Under the pieces are notes generated by a model. That model saw nothing but the letters and a program-made list of their open reading frames with translations. It had not been told where the DNA came from and did not search any database. DNA of 64,000 bases from the NCBI GenBank assembly GCA_002105175.1, contig MCGE01000001.1, positions 3,782,001 through 3,846,000 on the forward strand, in the 5' to 3' direction. Positions 35,023 through 46,509 of this stretch are shown here, one piece after another (position 1 is the stretch's first letter; each line of letters starts with the position of its first letter). This stretch comes from Absidia repens. Its lineage: Eukaryota > Mucoromycota > Mucoromycetes > Mucorales > Cunninghamellaceae. Made by a program: the position numbers and the translations under genes.

Positions 35023-35910
35023 TGTACTTTTTCATGAAAAGAAGGGAAAGAGAAAAAAGTTTTATGCAATGGGATCGAAAAATAAAGAAAATTAATGTTA
35101 AATCTATTCTGTATTAGAATGGACTCCTTAAAAATGGTTAAAAAGGTAGTCGGTATGTTATTAGACTCAAATATGTATATCGTTCCTTTTTTAGTTCTAG
35201 TTGACAACCTAGGGATGCATAAAAAAGCATGATTTTCGCTATTCCTGCAAGTCCCTATATGCTCAATTGATTAACTCCGAAATCCACCTTCTTTACCTTT
35301 GCGGGAAACTTTTAGTTTTTCGATTGTCTGGAATTGCCTTACCACACAGCACACATTATATATGCTTATTTTATTAGCGAAATACTATGATGCCATCTTG
35401 AGGTGCGGTAAAGGTTAATCTTGATTCATGACGAAGAGCTGAGTTCAAATAGTAGTGCACGATAATCAATGCAATGGCTATTACGTTTTACCTCAATATG
35501 ATACATGCAATTTTGCAATAATGTACATATAGAGTATAATAGCATAGGACAGCAGTTATCAAGTTTGGAACATGACTGGGTATGTATGATACGATATTTA
35601 CGTCGGCTTGCAGATTATACGGAGGCACGTTTTGTAAGGAAATACCTACAGTACGTACAGTACAGTGCAGTACACGGTTAGAGTTGTGCCTTGTTTTAAC
35701 TATACTCTACTAAATGGTATAGTACACCAGTTTTATTAATTATTATCATTATTCAAGCTACACTCACTTATCATCGTCATAGGGCAGATGACATTTACTA
35801 AAAAAAAATCCATCGGGACGGAAAAGCGGTGATTGAATATTTATAAGCTTTCTTTTATTTTTTCCCCATTTCTTATTTTTACTCTTTCCTCCTTTCGACG
35901 ATCTACATCT
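35023..35910. promoter_or_regulatory. Divergent promoter region of RhoGAP and C2-lipase genes
   Basis: 888 bp between divergent starts. The lipase side has a TATA-like TATTTATAAG near 35838-35847 and a CT-rich leader before 35911. An unusual run of GTAC-containing palindromes lies at 35646-35676. No open frame of interest. Confidence 0.5.
35646..35676. repeat. GTAC-rich palindromic cluster
   Basis: Four GTAC tetramers within about 30 bp (CTACAGTACGTACAGTACAG and on), giving overlapping self-complementary sites. The 19-bp block GTACGTACAGTACAGTGCA recurs inverted at about 56501-56520 with one mismatch. Could be a transcription-factor site or a chance AT/GC dinucleotide cluster. Confidence 0.5.
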
Positions 35911-38837
35911 ATGGCTAGCAACGATCCCACTGAATTAGAAAATCCTGATGATAAAGGTGGCACCTTAAGTCAGGGAGTTCTACGGGTATGTTTACGATGA
36001 TATGGATAATCAATAATTTTTTACCTATGATACTAATTCTTGTATTGAATTAATACTTGAAATAGCTTAGAATCTTGGATTGTCACCTAAATAATATACC
36101 CATCAAGAAACCGTATTTTGTCATCACTCTTGGAGGTAAGGACAGTAGAGAAAAGAACACGTAAAATGAAAACGTATTACTGACTCCACTATTTCATTTT
36201 ATGTCGTACTTGCATTTTTCTAGAACAAAAACTACAGACAGCAATATCAGAGGAACAGCAATGGTCGCAACAACAGTTTGACTTGACCGTCGATTTTCAT
36301 GCCCAACTCTTCGGTACTTTACAACTTGATCTATACGACAACAACACTTGGTTTTCGGATAAACATATTGGCAGAACTGAAATTCGACTTTGTTTATTGG
36401 AAACGATGCCTGAATCTTTTACGAACTACTACGAAATATGGGACAAGCAACTATCGTCTGGCGCCAGTTCAACGGTGGGTCAAGAAACAGCATGTAGAAA
36501 CAACCTAGGGGTCCTTCATATTCACCTGACATACCGATACCAACATGCCACCATGCAAGAACACGATAATCCTGATCAGCATATGATAGCAAATGGAACA
36601 CAAGACAATTTGCCAGCTCGACTAGCCGACCTTCTTCTGCTGCCTTCTACTTCAAGACGATCTCAAGATCAAGATGAAATGGATAATCAGGGCATACGGA
36701 ATGACACCAACAACGACAGCAGCACTCTGCAAGGCCCGCCGGGATCGTACAATTTAGTGGAAAAGGAAGCGATGGATGAAGATTTGAAACGTTATGCACG
36801 ATTCCAACGTCAGCGCAGCAAATTACTGAATGGTGATATAGAAAACAGATCAATATTGACTGGCGGAGACGAAGACGAAGACGATGAAGATGACGACAGT
36901 GATGAGGACGAAAGTGGTTACGGTTATTCTGCGGGTGGTAGTCGTGATAGCAACAGCAATTATAGAACAAAGGGATCCCGTGGGCTTGAACAATCAGAGG
37001 AAGAAAAACCATTACCAGCACACCAAACGGATGATAGTTTGACTTCGCCTACATCCACCATCAATCAACAAGACGACCTGAATTCTACCGACCAAGACAA
37101 TTCGAAAGACAATCGACAAGTCCTTCGCGCTATTGGGAAGTTATTGTCTCAATTTGTAAGTGAATACAGTGATGGCAACTCTTTGTTTTTTCAGCAACAC
37201 ACCTCATCCGTTTTTTTTTTCTTTTTTTTTTTCTCCAAGGGGCAAGGTTTGGAACTCAGTAATCTGCAAATTCTATCTGGATTCAATTTACTCGAAAAGT
37301 TTTATGCGCAACTGCCACGGGATCATGATGACAGGGACATCGTGTTGGATTTGAAGCAAGTGGAACTTATGGGTCACTTTTGGAAATTTGCAATGGCATC
37401 TTATGGCTGGAAAGGCTTGAACTTCCTTGGACGTGGTAACGGTGTTTTTTCTGATGGATGGCGGGACAATTCAGATGCCCTTTCTATTGTCGAATATCTC
37501 TCCATACCAAAGGCAGACCTCCTGGCTTACGAGTTTAGACGTGCTGAAGCTTTCCGCCCAAGCTATTTTATTGCTCTCGATCGATCTACCGATGCTATTG
37601 TATTGTCAATTCGTGGCACTATGGTAAGGAAGGAGGGGATGTTTACGAAATGAAAATGCTTTATCGACTAACGTTAGATGATCATCTTTGCTAACATTTA
37701 TATTATCATAGAGCGTTTCTGATACATTGACGGATCTTGTTTGTACTTATGAACCCTGGCGGGGCGGAATTGTTCATTCTGGAATGAAGGTACACACACT
37801 CACTGCACAAAAAGATATGGCACATATTGAATTTATTACTTCCTTTTGTGTTGGTACTAGGAATCCGCCTTATGGTTTTTACGAAATGTAGCGCCTCAAT
37901 TATTAGTTTACTGTCAAAAATACTCGGTTTCTGGACTCTACATTATCGGCCACAGTCTTGGATCAGCCACAGCAGCCATATTGACAATTTTGTTGATGGA
38001 TTATTTAGACGAATTTAAAGAAAAGGGTGGCGATGGATTTACTTTGGAATGCTTCGGTTATGCACCTGCTTGTTGCCTAGATCTGAAATTGGCCGAAACC
38101 TACAAGGTAAAAAGAATAAGAAAAGAAAAGTGACCGATTAAGAAACCGTGCTGATTTGTGGTGTGCCTCCTCTTTTTTTTTTTTTTTTTTTTTTTTGGTG
38201 GTGTATATGCGTGATTAGGAACACATTCATTCATTTGTATCTGCGGATGATATTGTAAGCAAATTAAGCTATGGTAGCATGATGACACTCAAAGATATGA
38301 TTGTGGCCGGTGTGGAAGCATCGAAATTGGTGGCGCCAAAATCATCCACTGGTGACAGATATAAAAGTGCATTTGAACGGATCGATAAAGTCAGAACTCG
38401 GTGTTTGGCTTCCAAGGAAAATCCAAGGGTAAGCGAAATGGAACAAAATGAAGAAGAATCGAATTGTATGCGGCACTAAATATTTTTTATCTTAATCATA
38501 GTTGTATGTAGCAGGACAAATCTATCAATTCTGGTTGGACCCTATCCCTGGTCATGATACTCGGGTAGTGATTGAAAAAACAAACGCAACAAAAGTATGC
38601 ACCGAAGTGATTGCTCAACGATCAGTTATTGGCGACCATCTACCTAGCAACTTTGATTTAGCTGTCAAACGGTGTCGGGAAACTCTAATGCGGAAGGGGC
38701 AGCAACATGATACCACCACCACAACCACCACCATAACCACCACCAATACCGAACCAATATCCCAACCTTCAGTATCAACAGACGACTTGTGGAGCCAATT
38801 CTCAAATTTGAAGTGTGGCGATGGAAAGGAAAAGTAA
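35911..38837 (+). CDS. C2-domain class 3 lipase, diacylglycerol-lipase-like
   Basis: Likely hydrolyses acylglycerols or phospholipids at membranes. Eight exons (35911-35985, 36066-36135, 36224-37155, 37240-37623, 37712-37789, 37861-38106, 38219-38428, 38502-38837), 776 residues. An N-terminal C2-like domain of about 100 residues (LRILDCHLNNIPIKKPYFVI, FGTLQLDLYDNN) is followed by a disordered acidic linker with runs of Asp/Glu, then a class 3 lipase domain: SIRGTMS..., GHSLGSA with nucleophile Ser545 (GxSxG, residues 543-547), and SADDIVSKLS with candidate catalytic Asp605/606; His683 in PGHDT is a possible third residue. The domain order (C2-type membrane module then lipase_3) resembles fungal and animal sn-1 diacylglycerol lipases. 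The third intron (37156-37239) is 84 nt with no in-frame stop, so retention would insert a Phe-rich stretch. Confidence 0.87.
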
Positions 38838-39063
38838 TTAGTAGGATAGATTTACTATAGAATAGAAATTTTTTAATCTAGTTTAGTGTAGTGTACAAAT
38901 ATTTTTAATCGGGATTTGAAAAAATGTTTCATGCCATAAAAAAAAAAAGGCTTCGCTCAATGTTTTTTTTTCATGCTTCTATTTCTGTTACCGTTTTGGT
39001 TGACTTTTTATTTCTTTTTTTTTCATTCACAGAATACATCATTGACTTTTGAAGCAATACAAT

Positions 39064-39732
39064 ATGGGTTACCATTATGAAAGCCACACAACAACAAGGG
39101 GTCCGGATGGAAGCATTCAAAGCAGCTCTTCAGTGATTGTTCGTGAGTTGGACGATGGGGAAGTGGGGATTTTAATGGCAGGCAACAACAGTATTCTGGA
39201 TCCCTCTTTGACACCACGTATGCTTGCATCGCCAACAACAGACTATGATGTCGAAAGCGATGCTTTACCTCCATCACCTAACGACGACGATTACTCTGAC
39301 AATATCGATACAACAACTGATGAAGAAACATGGTTCCCGGCTCTTCGACATAATTCGTGGATTCAAGGATTAGACGACGACGACGACGACAACGACGACA
39401 GCCACAAGGACAATGAAACGGAAGCTAATGTGGATGATGATAATAGTGGTGGTCCCGGTGGTGATATGGTTGAAAAGATGTTGGAAACTTTATTTGCTAC
39501 TGATGTGGTGGAAAAAGAGGATGAGAATGACGCTGAATCTGGGCAAAAAACTAGCGGCGGTCGTCGTGGGTCCGAATATGCTCACCGGGCTAAGAAATCA
39601 AGAAGGACAGCACGATCAAAATCAAGACAAAACCGGTGGTCTACTAGTGATAGAAACGATGATGATGATGATGATGATGCAGTAGATAGTCTTGTCCCAG
39701 TAGATATTATTTGTGTTATGTTGAATGATTGA
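39064..39732 (+). CDS. Acidic protein of unknown function with basic NLS-like patch
   Basis: Not recognised. The frame runs 222 residues from ATG at 39064, taken as the start because the DNA just upstream is an in-frame non-coding leader rather than an exon with a recognisable join (an acceptor-like ACAG at 39031 leaves the possibility of an upstream exon). The first 40 residues (MGYHYESHTTTRGPDGSIQ) resemble the 'tyrosine-rich, GPDG' starts of chaperone-client or stress-associated proteins, but this is impressionistic. The middle has strings of Asp (five to seven in a row) and the C-terminal third has RAKKSRRTARSKSRQNR, a bipartite nuclear-localisation-like signal, then another Asp run. GAT/GAC trinucleotide repeats encode the Asp strings. 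It follows the lipase gene by 226 bp on the same strand. Confidence 0.6.
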   Translation: MGYHYESHTTTRGPDGSIQSSSSVIVRELDDGEVGILMAGNNSILDPSLTPRMLASPTTDYDVESDALPPSPNDDDYSDNIDTTTDEETWFPALRHNSWIQGLDDDDDDNDDSHKDNETEANVDDDNSGGPGGDMVEKMLETLFATDVVEKEDENDAESGQKTSGGRRGSEYAHRAKKSRRTARSKSRQNRWSTSDRNDDDDDDDAVDSLVPVDIICVMLND

Positions 39733-40572
39733 ATGACAATAAAATAAAATCCATTTATTATATCTGAAACAGCAACGAGTAGTTAGGGTATTTTTTTTCT
39801 TTATACGTATCTTTTGTCGTTATGGGTTTATGACTTTGTGCATTTATTTTTGTATCCTTATGGCATTGACGGGGTTATATGTAAAAAGATGTGATGTTGG
39901 TGTATTTAGCGATATGGACATATGTGAATGAAATCAATATTATTTTTAGTAAAATCCATGATGTGATGTAGAGGGAAGGAGTTGAATAGATTGTTCGAAA
40001 AAGAAACTGTTGAAAAACACAGGAAAAACAAAACAAGGCAACCGACCTTAAATACAGTCAGCCAATGTGGTTGGAGTTAAACAGGGCGTTATTAATGATA
40101 GCCCCTTTCTTTTTCATTTTTCACCAGCATTGGGTTAATCGCAAAAGGCATCATTGTCTAGAATGCTGATAATCAATGTCCTGCAAATTTTAATGTCCGT
40201 CAATTTTCTATATGATAAAAATAGAAACAATGGGGAAAAAACGTGCCTGGTCATTCATTGATTTTTTTTATATACGGGAGACCAAAAATGACCTCGAGGA
40301 TAATTTTAATGTCCAATGTCTAAAAACAGGCGCAAATCAATCAAAATGACTGGGCGTGAAAAAGGGGATCGACTTGTTATCCAACTCCCCTTAGTTGACA
40401 TTGAAAAAAAAAAGATTATAAAGGTAATGATGTTTCAAGGCGAGTCTTTTTTTTATTTCCTTTTTATAGTTTTCCCTTTCTTTCTTTCTTTCTTTCTCTG
40501 TGTTCGCCCCCTCTCTACCCATTCTATCAAGTTTTTTTTTTTTTTGTTGCTTTTCCTCCGTTAAATGGGCCA
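39733..40572. other. Intergenic
   Basis: AATAAAATAAAATCC just after the acidic-protein stop is its likely end signal. The rest is AT-rich, with TTTCTTTC tetranucleotide repeats and CT-rich DNA from 40440 to 40560 preceding the small gene at 40573. A short frame at 40316-40564 is mostly this CT tract and is not called. Confidence 0.5.
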
Positions 40573-40839
40573 ATGATGTTTCAATTTTTGGCCGATATTA
40601 CCAGCAAAAGAACACCCAAGCAGTCATCTTCTGATGAACAAACCGATGCCAAGTCTCGGCGATACCACCGACAGCGTCACCACCATCAAGATGAAAAGAT
40701 AATGGCTCGATCTTCTTCTTTCCATTCTATTCAATCCACGACTTCAGCATCTTGGCTCGATGAAAAACATGAATTCTCTTTTAAAAACGATTACGTTTCC
40801 TTCCCTAGCCTTGAAATCGACCCTACTGAATGTATCTGA
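40573..40839 (+). CDS. Small basic protein, unknown function
   Basis: Not recognised. 88 codons starting MMFQFLADITSKRTPKQSSS, with a His/Arg-rich middle (RRYHRQRHHHQ) and an end rich in Ser, Phe and acidic residues (WLDEKHEFSFKNDY, FPSLEIDPTECI). Real-gene evidence is the CT-rich leader that resembles those of neighbouring genes, protein-like composition and absence of a competing frame. There are two adjacent ATGs at the start. It could also be the first exon of a longer gene, but no donor with a good downstream partner was found. Confidence 0.4.
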   Translation: MMFQFLADITSKRTPKQSSSDEQTDAKSRRYHRQRHHHQDEKIMARSSSFHSIQSTTSASWLDEKHEFSFKNDYVSFPSLEIDPTECI

Positions 40840-41086
40840 TTCCTTTCTCTTCACTTTTATACCACAAAATGCAATTCCTCGAACATTTTATCATTCCTTT
40901 AAAGTCAATCCTTCCCTTCTTTTCATTTCGATCAAGTCCCTCCTACTGGGATTCTTATGTATTTTACTTTGATTTGCCGTTTAGCATTGTCCCATTCCAC
41001 TCTTTTTTAATTATATGCCCTTTTTTTCACACACGTCCTTATTGATAATAATACTAGTACTGATAACAATAACAATAACAATAATG

Positions 41087-41117
<31 letters not shown>

Positions 41118-42107
41118 TAAAAAAAAAGGTGATAAATCCCAAGCCATTTCTTTATGCCATCTACACCGTCTTTTCCCCATGAATTAAAACCAAGCAACAC
41201 TGCATATTTTTGTACAACGCCAATAACATGTGTCAAATACCCTATAAAAATCCCAAGAATAGTAAACTTTATTCAAACAATACAATCCATCAAATCAACT
41301 ATATTCTACAAATAGTGTATGTATATCTATCTAACCCAAACTAAACTAAACCAAATACTCACCATTCGCCGTCCAAATCATAAAAAGTTGCATTCATGTA
41401 CAGATTGTGCCAGTTTGGACCAGCCATCATGAGATCGTTTTCGTCCAATTAAAAAGAGACAACCTTTTGCCAATGTCCATCCAAACCCGTTGTACCAATC
41501 TCGTGTTGAAGAATAGATTCATCGTATGATAGGAAAGTGAAGGAGTTTATCTATAAAAAATAAAATAAAAAAATCGTGTTGTGTAAGAATGTCCGTCCGA
41601 GTCAAAAAAAAAAAAAATCCTGTCCACCTCTAACTATTGTTCATTCCAAACCCTGAGCACGTTCAGTATTTGAGGGTCGAATGGTGCGCGCGAAACACAA
41701 ACAGGAAGTAGTGTGGTGAAATGAGAGCTTGACCAAATGAGGAAAAAGATTGCCGAGCGATTAAAAGTAAAGCTATGCATAATAACGGTCGAGACACTCG
41801 CAATCCCATGGCCATCGTCGGACTTGTTGTCAATTTAATCAATGGTCGCCGCCCCGCCCTCCTTCCCGCATCAAATTAAATCAATCCGCTTTCGTCCATA
41901 CATTATTTCATTTTACTGTCCTATATATTGATTGTGCCGAAAAAGAGAAACAGATTTAGTAAAAAATATAGAGTCATGAAAACGTTGCATATGATGTTCC
42001 ACCTTTAATACACCGAATTTTCAATTTGTGGCACCTACTATAGACACGCGCATAGCTCCAGTTGTCGTGTTGTCCACCATTGACATGTCGAGTAATTCAC
42101 CCAGTAC

Positions 42108-42141
<34 letters not shown>

Positions 42142-42517
42142 TAAGTTTCCGCTTTTTGTCTCTGCTGCTCACTCATGACAAAGTTGATGAGGTGAGGAGC
42201 AGTGTAAAAGTTGAATTGTATATTTCAGTCCATCGTGGTTTCTTTTATGAATGATATTGCGCCATTTTGTTCCTTTGAGACTAGTAACTTCACGCAAATA
42301 AAAAAAAAAAAATTGAGTGGAAGAAATAAAGGGGATCAATGCAAAAAAAAAAAAAGAAATCGAATTTCCCCAGAATTACAAAAAGCCACCTATCTGAGTC
42401 AATGACTCAGGCCATGGCGGTATTTTAAATGCGCACATCTTTTTGAAGCCAAAAAAAAAAGACAACTTTTTTTTTTTTACTCTCTTTGTGTTTGACACAC
42501 ATTACATCCTCACCATC
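40840..42517. other. Intergenic with gene relic
   Basis: Contains AATAAT triplet repeats near 41080-41115, a TATAAAAA at 41243-41250 with no gene at the right distance, the minus-strand terminal-exon relic at 41359-41550, a poly(A) run at 42108-42139, and the promoter and leader of adenylosuccinate lyase. The segment 41640-41900 is GC-richer with no open frame. Confidence 0.5.
41359..41550 (-). pseudogene. Orphan terminal exon with internal stop codon
   Basis: On the minus strand a good acceptor (TTTTTTATAG) opens a 64-codon frame, INSFTFLSYDESILQHEIGT ... GHWQKVVSF, then TAA (41449-41451), then LDENDLMMAGPNWHNLYMNA ... and a TGA stop, with AATAAAG about 90 nt further on. Both sides of the internal TAA read as one continuous aromatic-rich, beta-strand-like sequence, so the stop looks like a mutation in a former last exon. 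No upstream exon was found on the minus strand. Family not recognised. Alternatives: stop-codon read-through, or a chance open frame. Confidence 0.5.
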
Positions 42518-44148
42518 ATGTCAACTCATTCCAAGTATCAATCCCCTTTGACGTCTCGTTACGCCTCCAAGGAAATGGCTTTCAACTTTTCCGAAGACAA
42601 ACGCTACACCACTTGGCGCACGCTTTGGCTTAACTTGGCTATTGCTGAACAACGTCTTGGGTTGACAGATATCACCGACGAAGCGATTGAACAAATGCGT
42701 GCCAACTTGGACAATATTGACTATGAAGTGGCTGCTGCGGAAGAAAAGAAGCGTCGCCATGATGTTATGGCTCACGTTCATGCGTTTGGCTTGGTGGCCC
42801 CCAAGGCGGCTGGTGTCATTCACGTGGGTGCTACTTCCTGTTACGTTACTGGTAAGACAATAGACATGGAAATTGAACATGGCATACAAGTTTTTTCGCG
42901 TGTATTCATTGATTTTTTTTTTTTTTTTTAAAAAAAAAGATAACGGTGACCTTATTATTCTTCGTGATGCGTACGACCTCGTTATCAAGAAATTGGCGCA
43001 AGTGATCGATATCTTGAGCCAATTCGCCAAAGAATACCGTGATCTGCCTACCCTTGGGTTCACTCACTTCCAACCTGCTCAATTGGTCACTGTTGGCAAA
43101 CGTGCGACTCTCTGGATTCAGGAATTATTATGGGATTTACGTAACTTCGAACGTGCTCGCAATGATTTGAAATTCCGTGGTGTCAAAGGTACCACTGGTA
43201 CTCAAGCATCCTTCATGGCTTTATTCAATGGTGATCATGATAAGGTAAAATATATATATATACTGGAAAGAGAGTGAGAACATGGGAAAATGAGCATTAA
43301 GGTACTGACGGACACGTACCTTTTTTTTTTTTTTTTCGAAGATTGAACAACTGGATGAACTGGTTACCGAATTATCTGGGTTTTCAGAAGCCTACCCTGT
43401 CTGTGGACAAACGTATTCTCGCAAGATTGACATTGATGTGTTGAATCCTCTCTCCGGCTTTGGTGCCACTTGTCACAAGATTGCTACTGATATCCGTTTA
43501 TTGGCCAATCTCAAGGAAGTCGAAGAACCCTTTGAAAAGGATCAAATCGGAAGCTCAGCTATGGCGTACAAGCGTAATCCTATGCGATGTGAACGTGTCT
43601 GCTCGTTGTCTCGTCATCTGATGGTACTCGTGAATGATGCCCTCCAAACCAGCGCTGTGCAATGGTTCGAACGTACTTTGGATGACAGTGCCATTCGTCG
43701 TATCTCTCTCCCCGAAGCGTTTTTGACTACCGATATTCTGTTGACCACTTTACAAAACATCTTTGAAGGTATGGTTGTCTATCCCAAGGTGATTGAACGC
43801 CGTATTCGCCAGGAACTGCCTTTCATGGCTACTGAAAATATCATCATGGCAATGGTCAAGAAGGGGGGTGATCGCCAGGAATGCCACGAAGAAATCCGCG
43901 TCCTCTCACACCAAGCTGGACACGTTGTCAAGATGGAAGGGGGTGAAAACGATTTGATTCAACGTATCGAAAAAACAGAATACTTCAAGCCCATTTGGAA
44001 TGAACTCCCAGCCCTTTTGGATCCTTCTACATTTATTGGTCGTGCTCCCCAACAAGTGGATAGCTTCCTTGCTAAGCATGTAGAACCCGCGCTAGCTCCT
44101 TATGCTGAAGCTCTCAAGGACAAGTCTCGGGCTGAATTATCGGTTTAA
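42518..44148 (+). CDS. ADE13: Adenylosuccinate lyase
   Basis: Cleaves SAICAR to AICAR and adenylosuccinate to AMP in purine synthesis; homotetramer in the cytosol. Three exons, 42518-42851, 42940-43244, 43342-44148, give 481 residues, close to the 482 of yeast Ade13. Family features: SPLTSRYAS near the N-terminus, HVHAFG and [15 protein letters not shown] (active-site region; the intron falls just after the Val-Thr), [18 protein letters not shown], and the fumarase/ASL signature [14 protein letters not shown] at residues 284-297, in which the mobile serine loop binds substrate. The C-terminus (APQQVDSFL ... RAELSV) matches the family's end. Strong GGT/AAG/GAA codon bias. Its leader is pyrimidine-rich with a CTCACC before the ATG. 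Confidence 0.97.
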
Positions 44149-44595
44149 TTAGAGAACCGGTGATAGTACCTAGTGATTTAGTTTTCCCTTTTTTTTTTTT
44201 TTTTTTTTTCTCTCACCCTTATTGTATTATTTATAGCTTTGTCATACTCATTGTATTAGTTTTTAGAATCAATCTTTTTTTACCATTTAAATAAAAGTCA
44301 TTATATTCATGCTTAATGTATGAGCCACATACAAACAGATATCATTGCGGGGCGTGGATTGGGGACAGGTTGGGGTGAAATGGACTAGGTCCATTCTGCC
44401 GCTGCATGTATTCAGAGTCCATTCAAATGTGGGTTCGGAAAAATTGTGGCATTTCCCACAGTATATCAGCGAATAAATCTCGGTCTAATAAATTAGGCGG
44501 ATGCTTATTAAAATAAAAAAGTCAGACTAAAAAACTGTTTTTAATTTTCTCTTCTTGTTAACTCTTTTATTTATTTCTTCATCCTTGTTTATATC
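44149..44595. other. Intergenic between ADE13 and the alpha/beta hydrolase
   Basis: A T run at about 44190-44209, AATAAAAG near 44290 as the ADE13 end signal, a GC-richer part at 44340-44470 with short inverted repeats (ATGGACTAGGTCCAT), and the next gene's leader. No gene seen. Confidence 0.5.
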
Positions 44596-45831
44596 ATGAC
44601 TATCAACCAATATCCTTGTCATCCTGTATACCAGGCTACTTTTGAAGCCATGAACAAACTTGGCTTCAGACTTAGCTCTCCTGATTATGTACAAACCCGT
44701 CACATCGTAGATACGAAACCTCTTCCTGAAGGTGTCGTTCTTCCTGAATCCATTGTTGAAGAAAAGGTGATCACAGCTGGTCTGGACAACCAATCGGTGA
44801 CATTGACTATTGTGCGTCCCGCTGGTACTGAAAACGAAGTTCTTCCTGGACTTGTGTATTTGTAAGCAGCGAGGAACAAGGAGTTACGGTTAATAGGGGC
44901 AAAATATCAGGTACGTCGCGACTTGACCACTTGACTAACCTTTTTTTTATTTCTCTCTTTGTTATATAGCCATGGTGGAGGCTATGTTCTCGGTAGTTAT
45001 CATGGTTCCGAAAAACTATTGAAGGATGTAAGTTGATTATCCAATGATATACTTGAGAGTATACTAACTCCTTTATGCTCTTTTTTTTATAACCTCTCCA
45101 GTTGGCAAAAAGTGTCCATACTGCTGTCATTTTTGTGGATTATAGCTTGAGCCCTGAAGTGAAATTCCCTGTGGCTGTTGAAGAATGCTACTCCTCTGTC
45201 CTTTGGTTACACGAAAATGCTGCTTCTCTCAAAGTGGATCCCTCAAAATTGGCTGTTGCCGGTGATAGTGCCGGAGGCAACCTTTCTACTGTTACATCAA
45301 GTAAGATAATAAACCCCTCCTCCCTCCCATTGACGAGGAAGCTGATTTCCTTTTTTTTTTTTTTTGTCAAACAATATAGTTTTGTTGAAGCAACGAAACC
45401 ACAGTGATATTTTGAAAGGACAAGTCTTGCTCTATCCTGTCGTTGCTCAATCCAGTGTGGACTATGAGTCCTACAAGGTATATGGGGATGGGGATTACTT
45501 TTTATCTCGCGATGATATGGCCTTCTTCTTCAATGCCTACCTTGATGGCCAAGAAGTTCCCAAAGATGTGCGAGTTGCTCCTTTACTGGCTACTTTGGAT
45601 GAATTGAAAGATCTCCCCCCTGCTCTGGTATTGACTGCTGAATGCGATGTACTCAGAGATGAAGGTGAAGAATACGCTCGACGTTTGACTGATGCTGGTG
45701 TTGATGCCTGCTGTATACGAACGATTGGTGCCATTCATGGGTACCTTACTATGCCATTGGATACTCCTCAATACCGTAGATCTATCAGTCTCATCACCGA
45801 CTTTTTGAAGAATGATGTCTTTGGTATTTAG
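44596..45831 (+). CDS. Alpha/beta hydrolase, hormone-sensitive lipase family
   Basis: Carboxylesterase or lipase-like enzyme; substrate unknown. Four exons (44596-44861, 44970-45027, 45102-45300, 45380-45831), 324 residues. Oxyanion-hole motif HGGGYV (90-95), split from the N-terminal part by the first intron, and nucleophile elbow GDSAGGN with Ser164 (162-168) mark the HSL (family IV) group. The triad is completed by Asp264 (AECDVLRDEGEEY) and His294 (IGAIHGYL). No signal peptide, so probably cytosolic. Such enzymes in moulds deacetylate small esters or xenobiotics. Medium codon bias; CT-rich leader before the ATG. Confidence 0.92.
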
Positions 45832-46509
45832 AATAGCGTATTTATAGTTTGGAATTTTTGCGTGATGATGATTGTCTGAATAAAACCCGTTTGTTTTGTA
45901 CATTATATTGTTATCGTCGCTTTTTTTTTTTTTTTTTTTTTTTTTTTTGCGAAAAGAATTATAGGCTGATTCTCCCACAAGTCTAGTGCGCGCTGTCGCT
46001 GACTGAATGATATGTTGCTGCATGTCAATGAAATTTTTTTAGTGGGTTTTAATCGAGGTGTCTGTGAATTTCATGCCCAAGCCAAAAGAAAGAAGAAGGT
46101 TACACCGTAGCATGTACAAAAAAAAAACGTTAAAGCGCCTTGCGAACAATAAGACAGCATATGCGTGTATGTAAAACCATAACCTTAACATATGTCGTTT
46201 TCGTATTCTTCCATAAACCAGTGGGTTTGGGGGAGGTGATATCAATATCGTGCCTATAAAGGGAGACCGATGAATGTCTGGCAGCTACAGAACACACTTA
46301 CCAAGTAGCACAAACCCATTTCTAGAGTGTTACCTTTCTTGCCTTTTACATCCCGCACCAATGATTTTATTCTTTTTCAAATTGAAATAGATCCCCACTT
46401 TTTTTTTTTTAACACTTTACTTCCATTCCTTTTCTTTATTTCTATATTCTCTTTTTTTTTTCAAATATATCCTCTCCTCTCCTTTATACATATATTTTAT
46501 TCCATTTTC
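45832..46509. promoter_or_regulatory. Intergenic with TATA box for the membrane-protein gene
   Basis: AATAAAACC at 45880-45888 ends the hydrolase transcript; a 27-nt T run follows at about 45921-45948. TATAAA at 46255-46260 lies 250 bp before the ATG at 46510, with a pyrimidine-rich leader between, so the mRNA leader may be over 200 nt. No other gene. Confidence 0.5.

Noticed and set aside
44385..44400. ATGGACTAGGTCCAT inverted repeat as a possible terminator or operator
   Set aside because: A six-base arm with a three-base loop is expected by chance in intergenic DNA of this length, and fungal Pol II termination does not rely on such hairpins.
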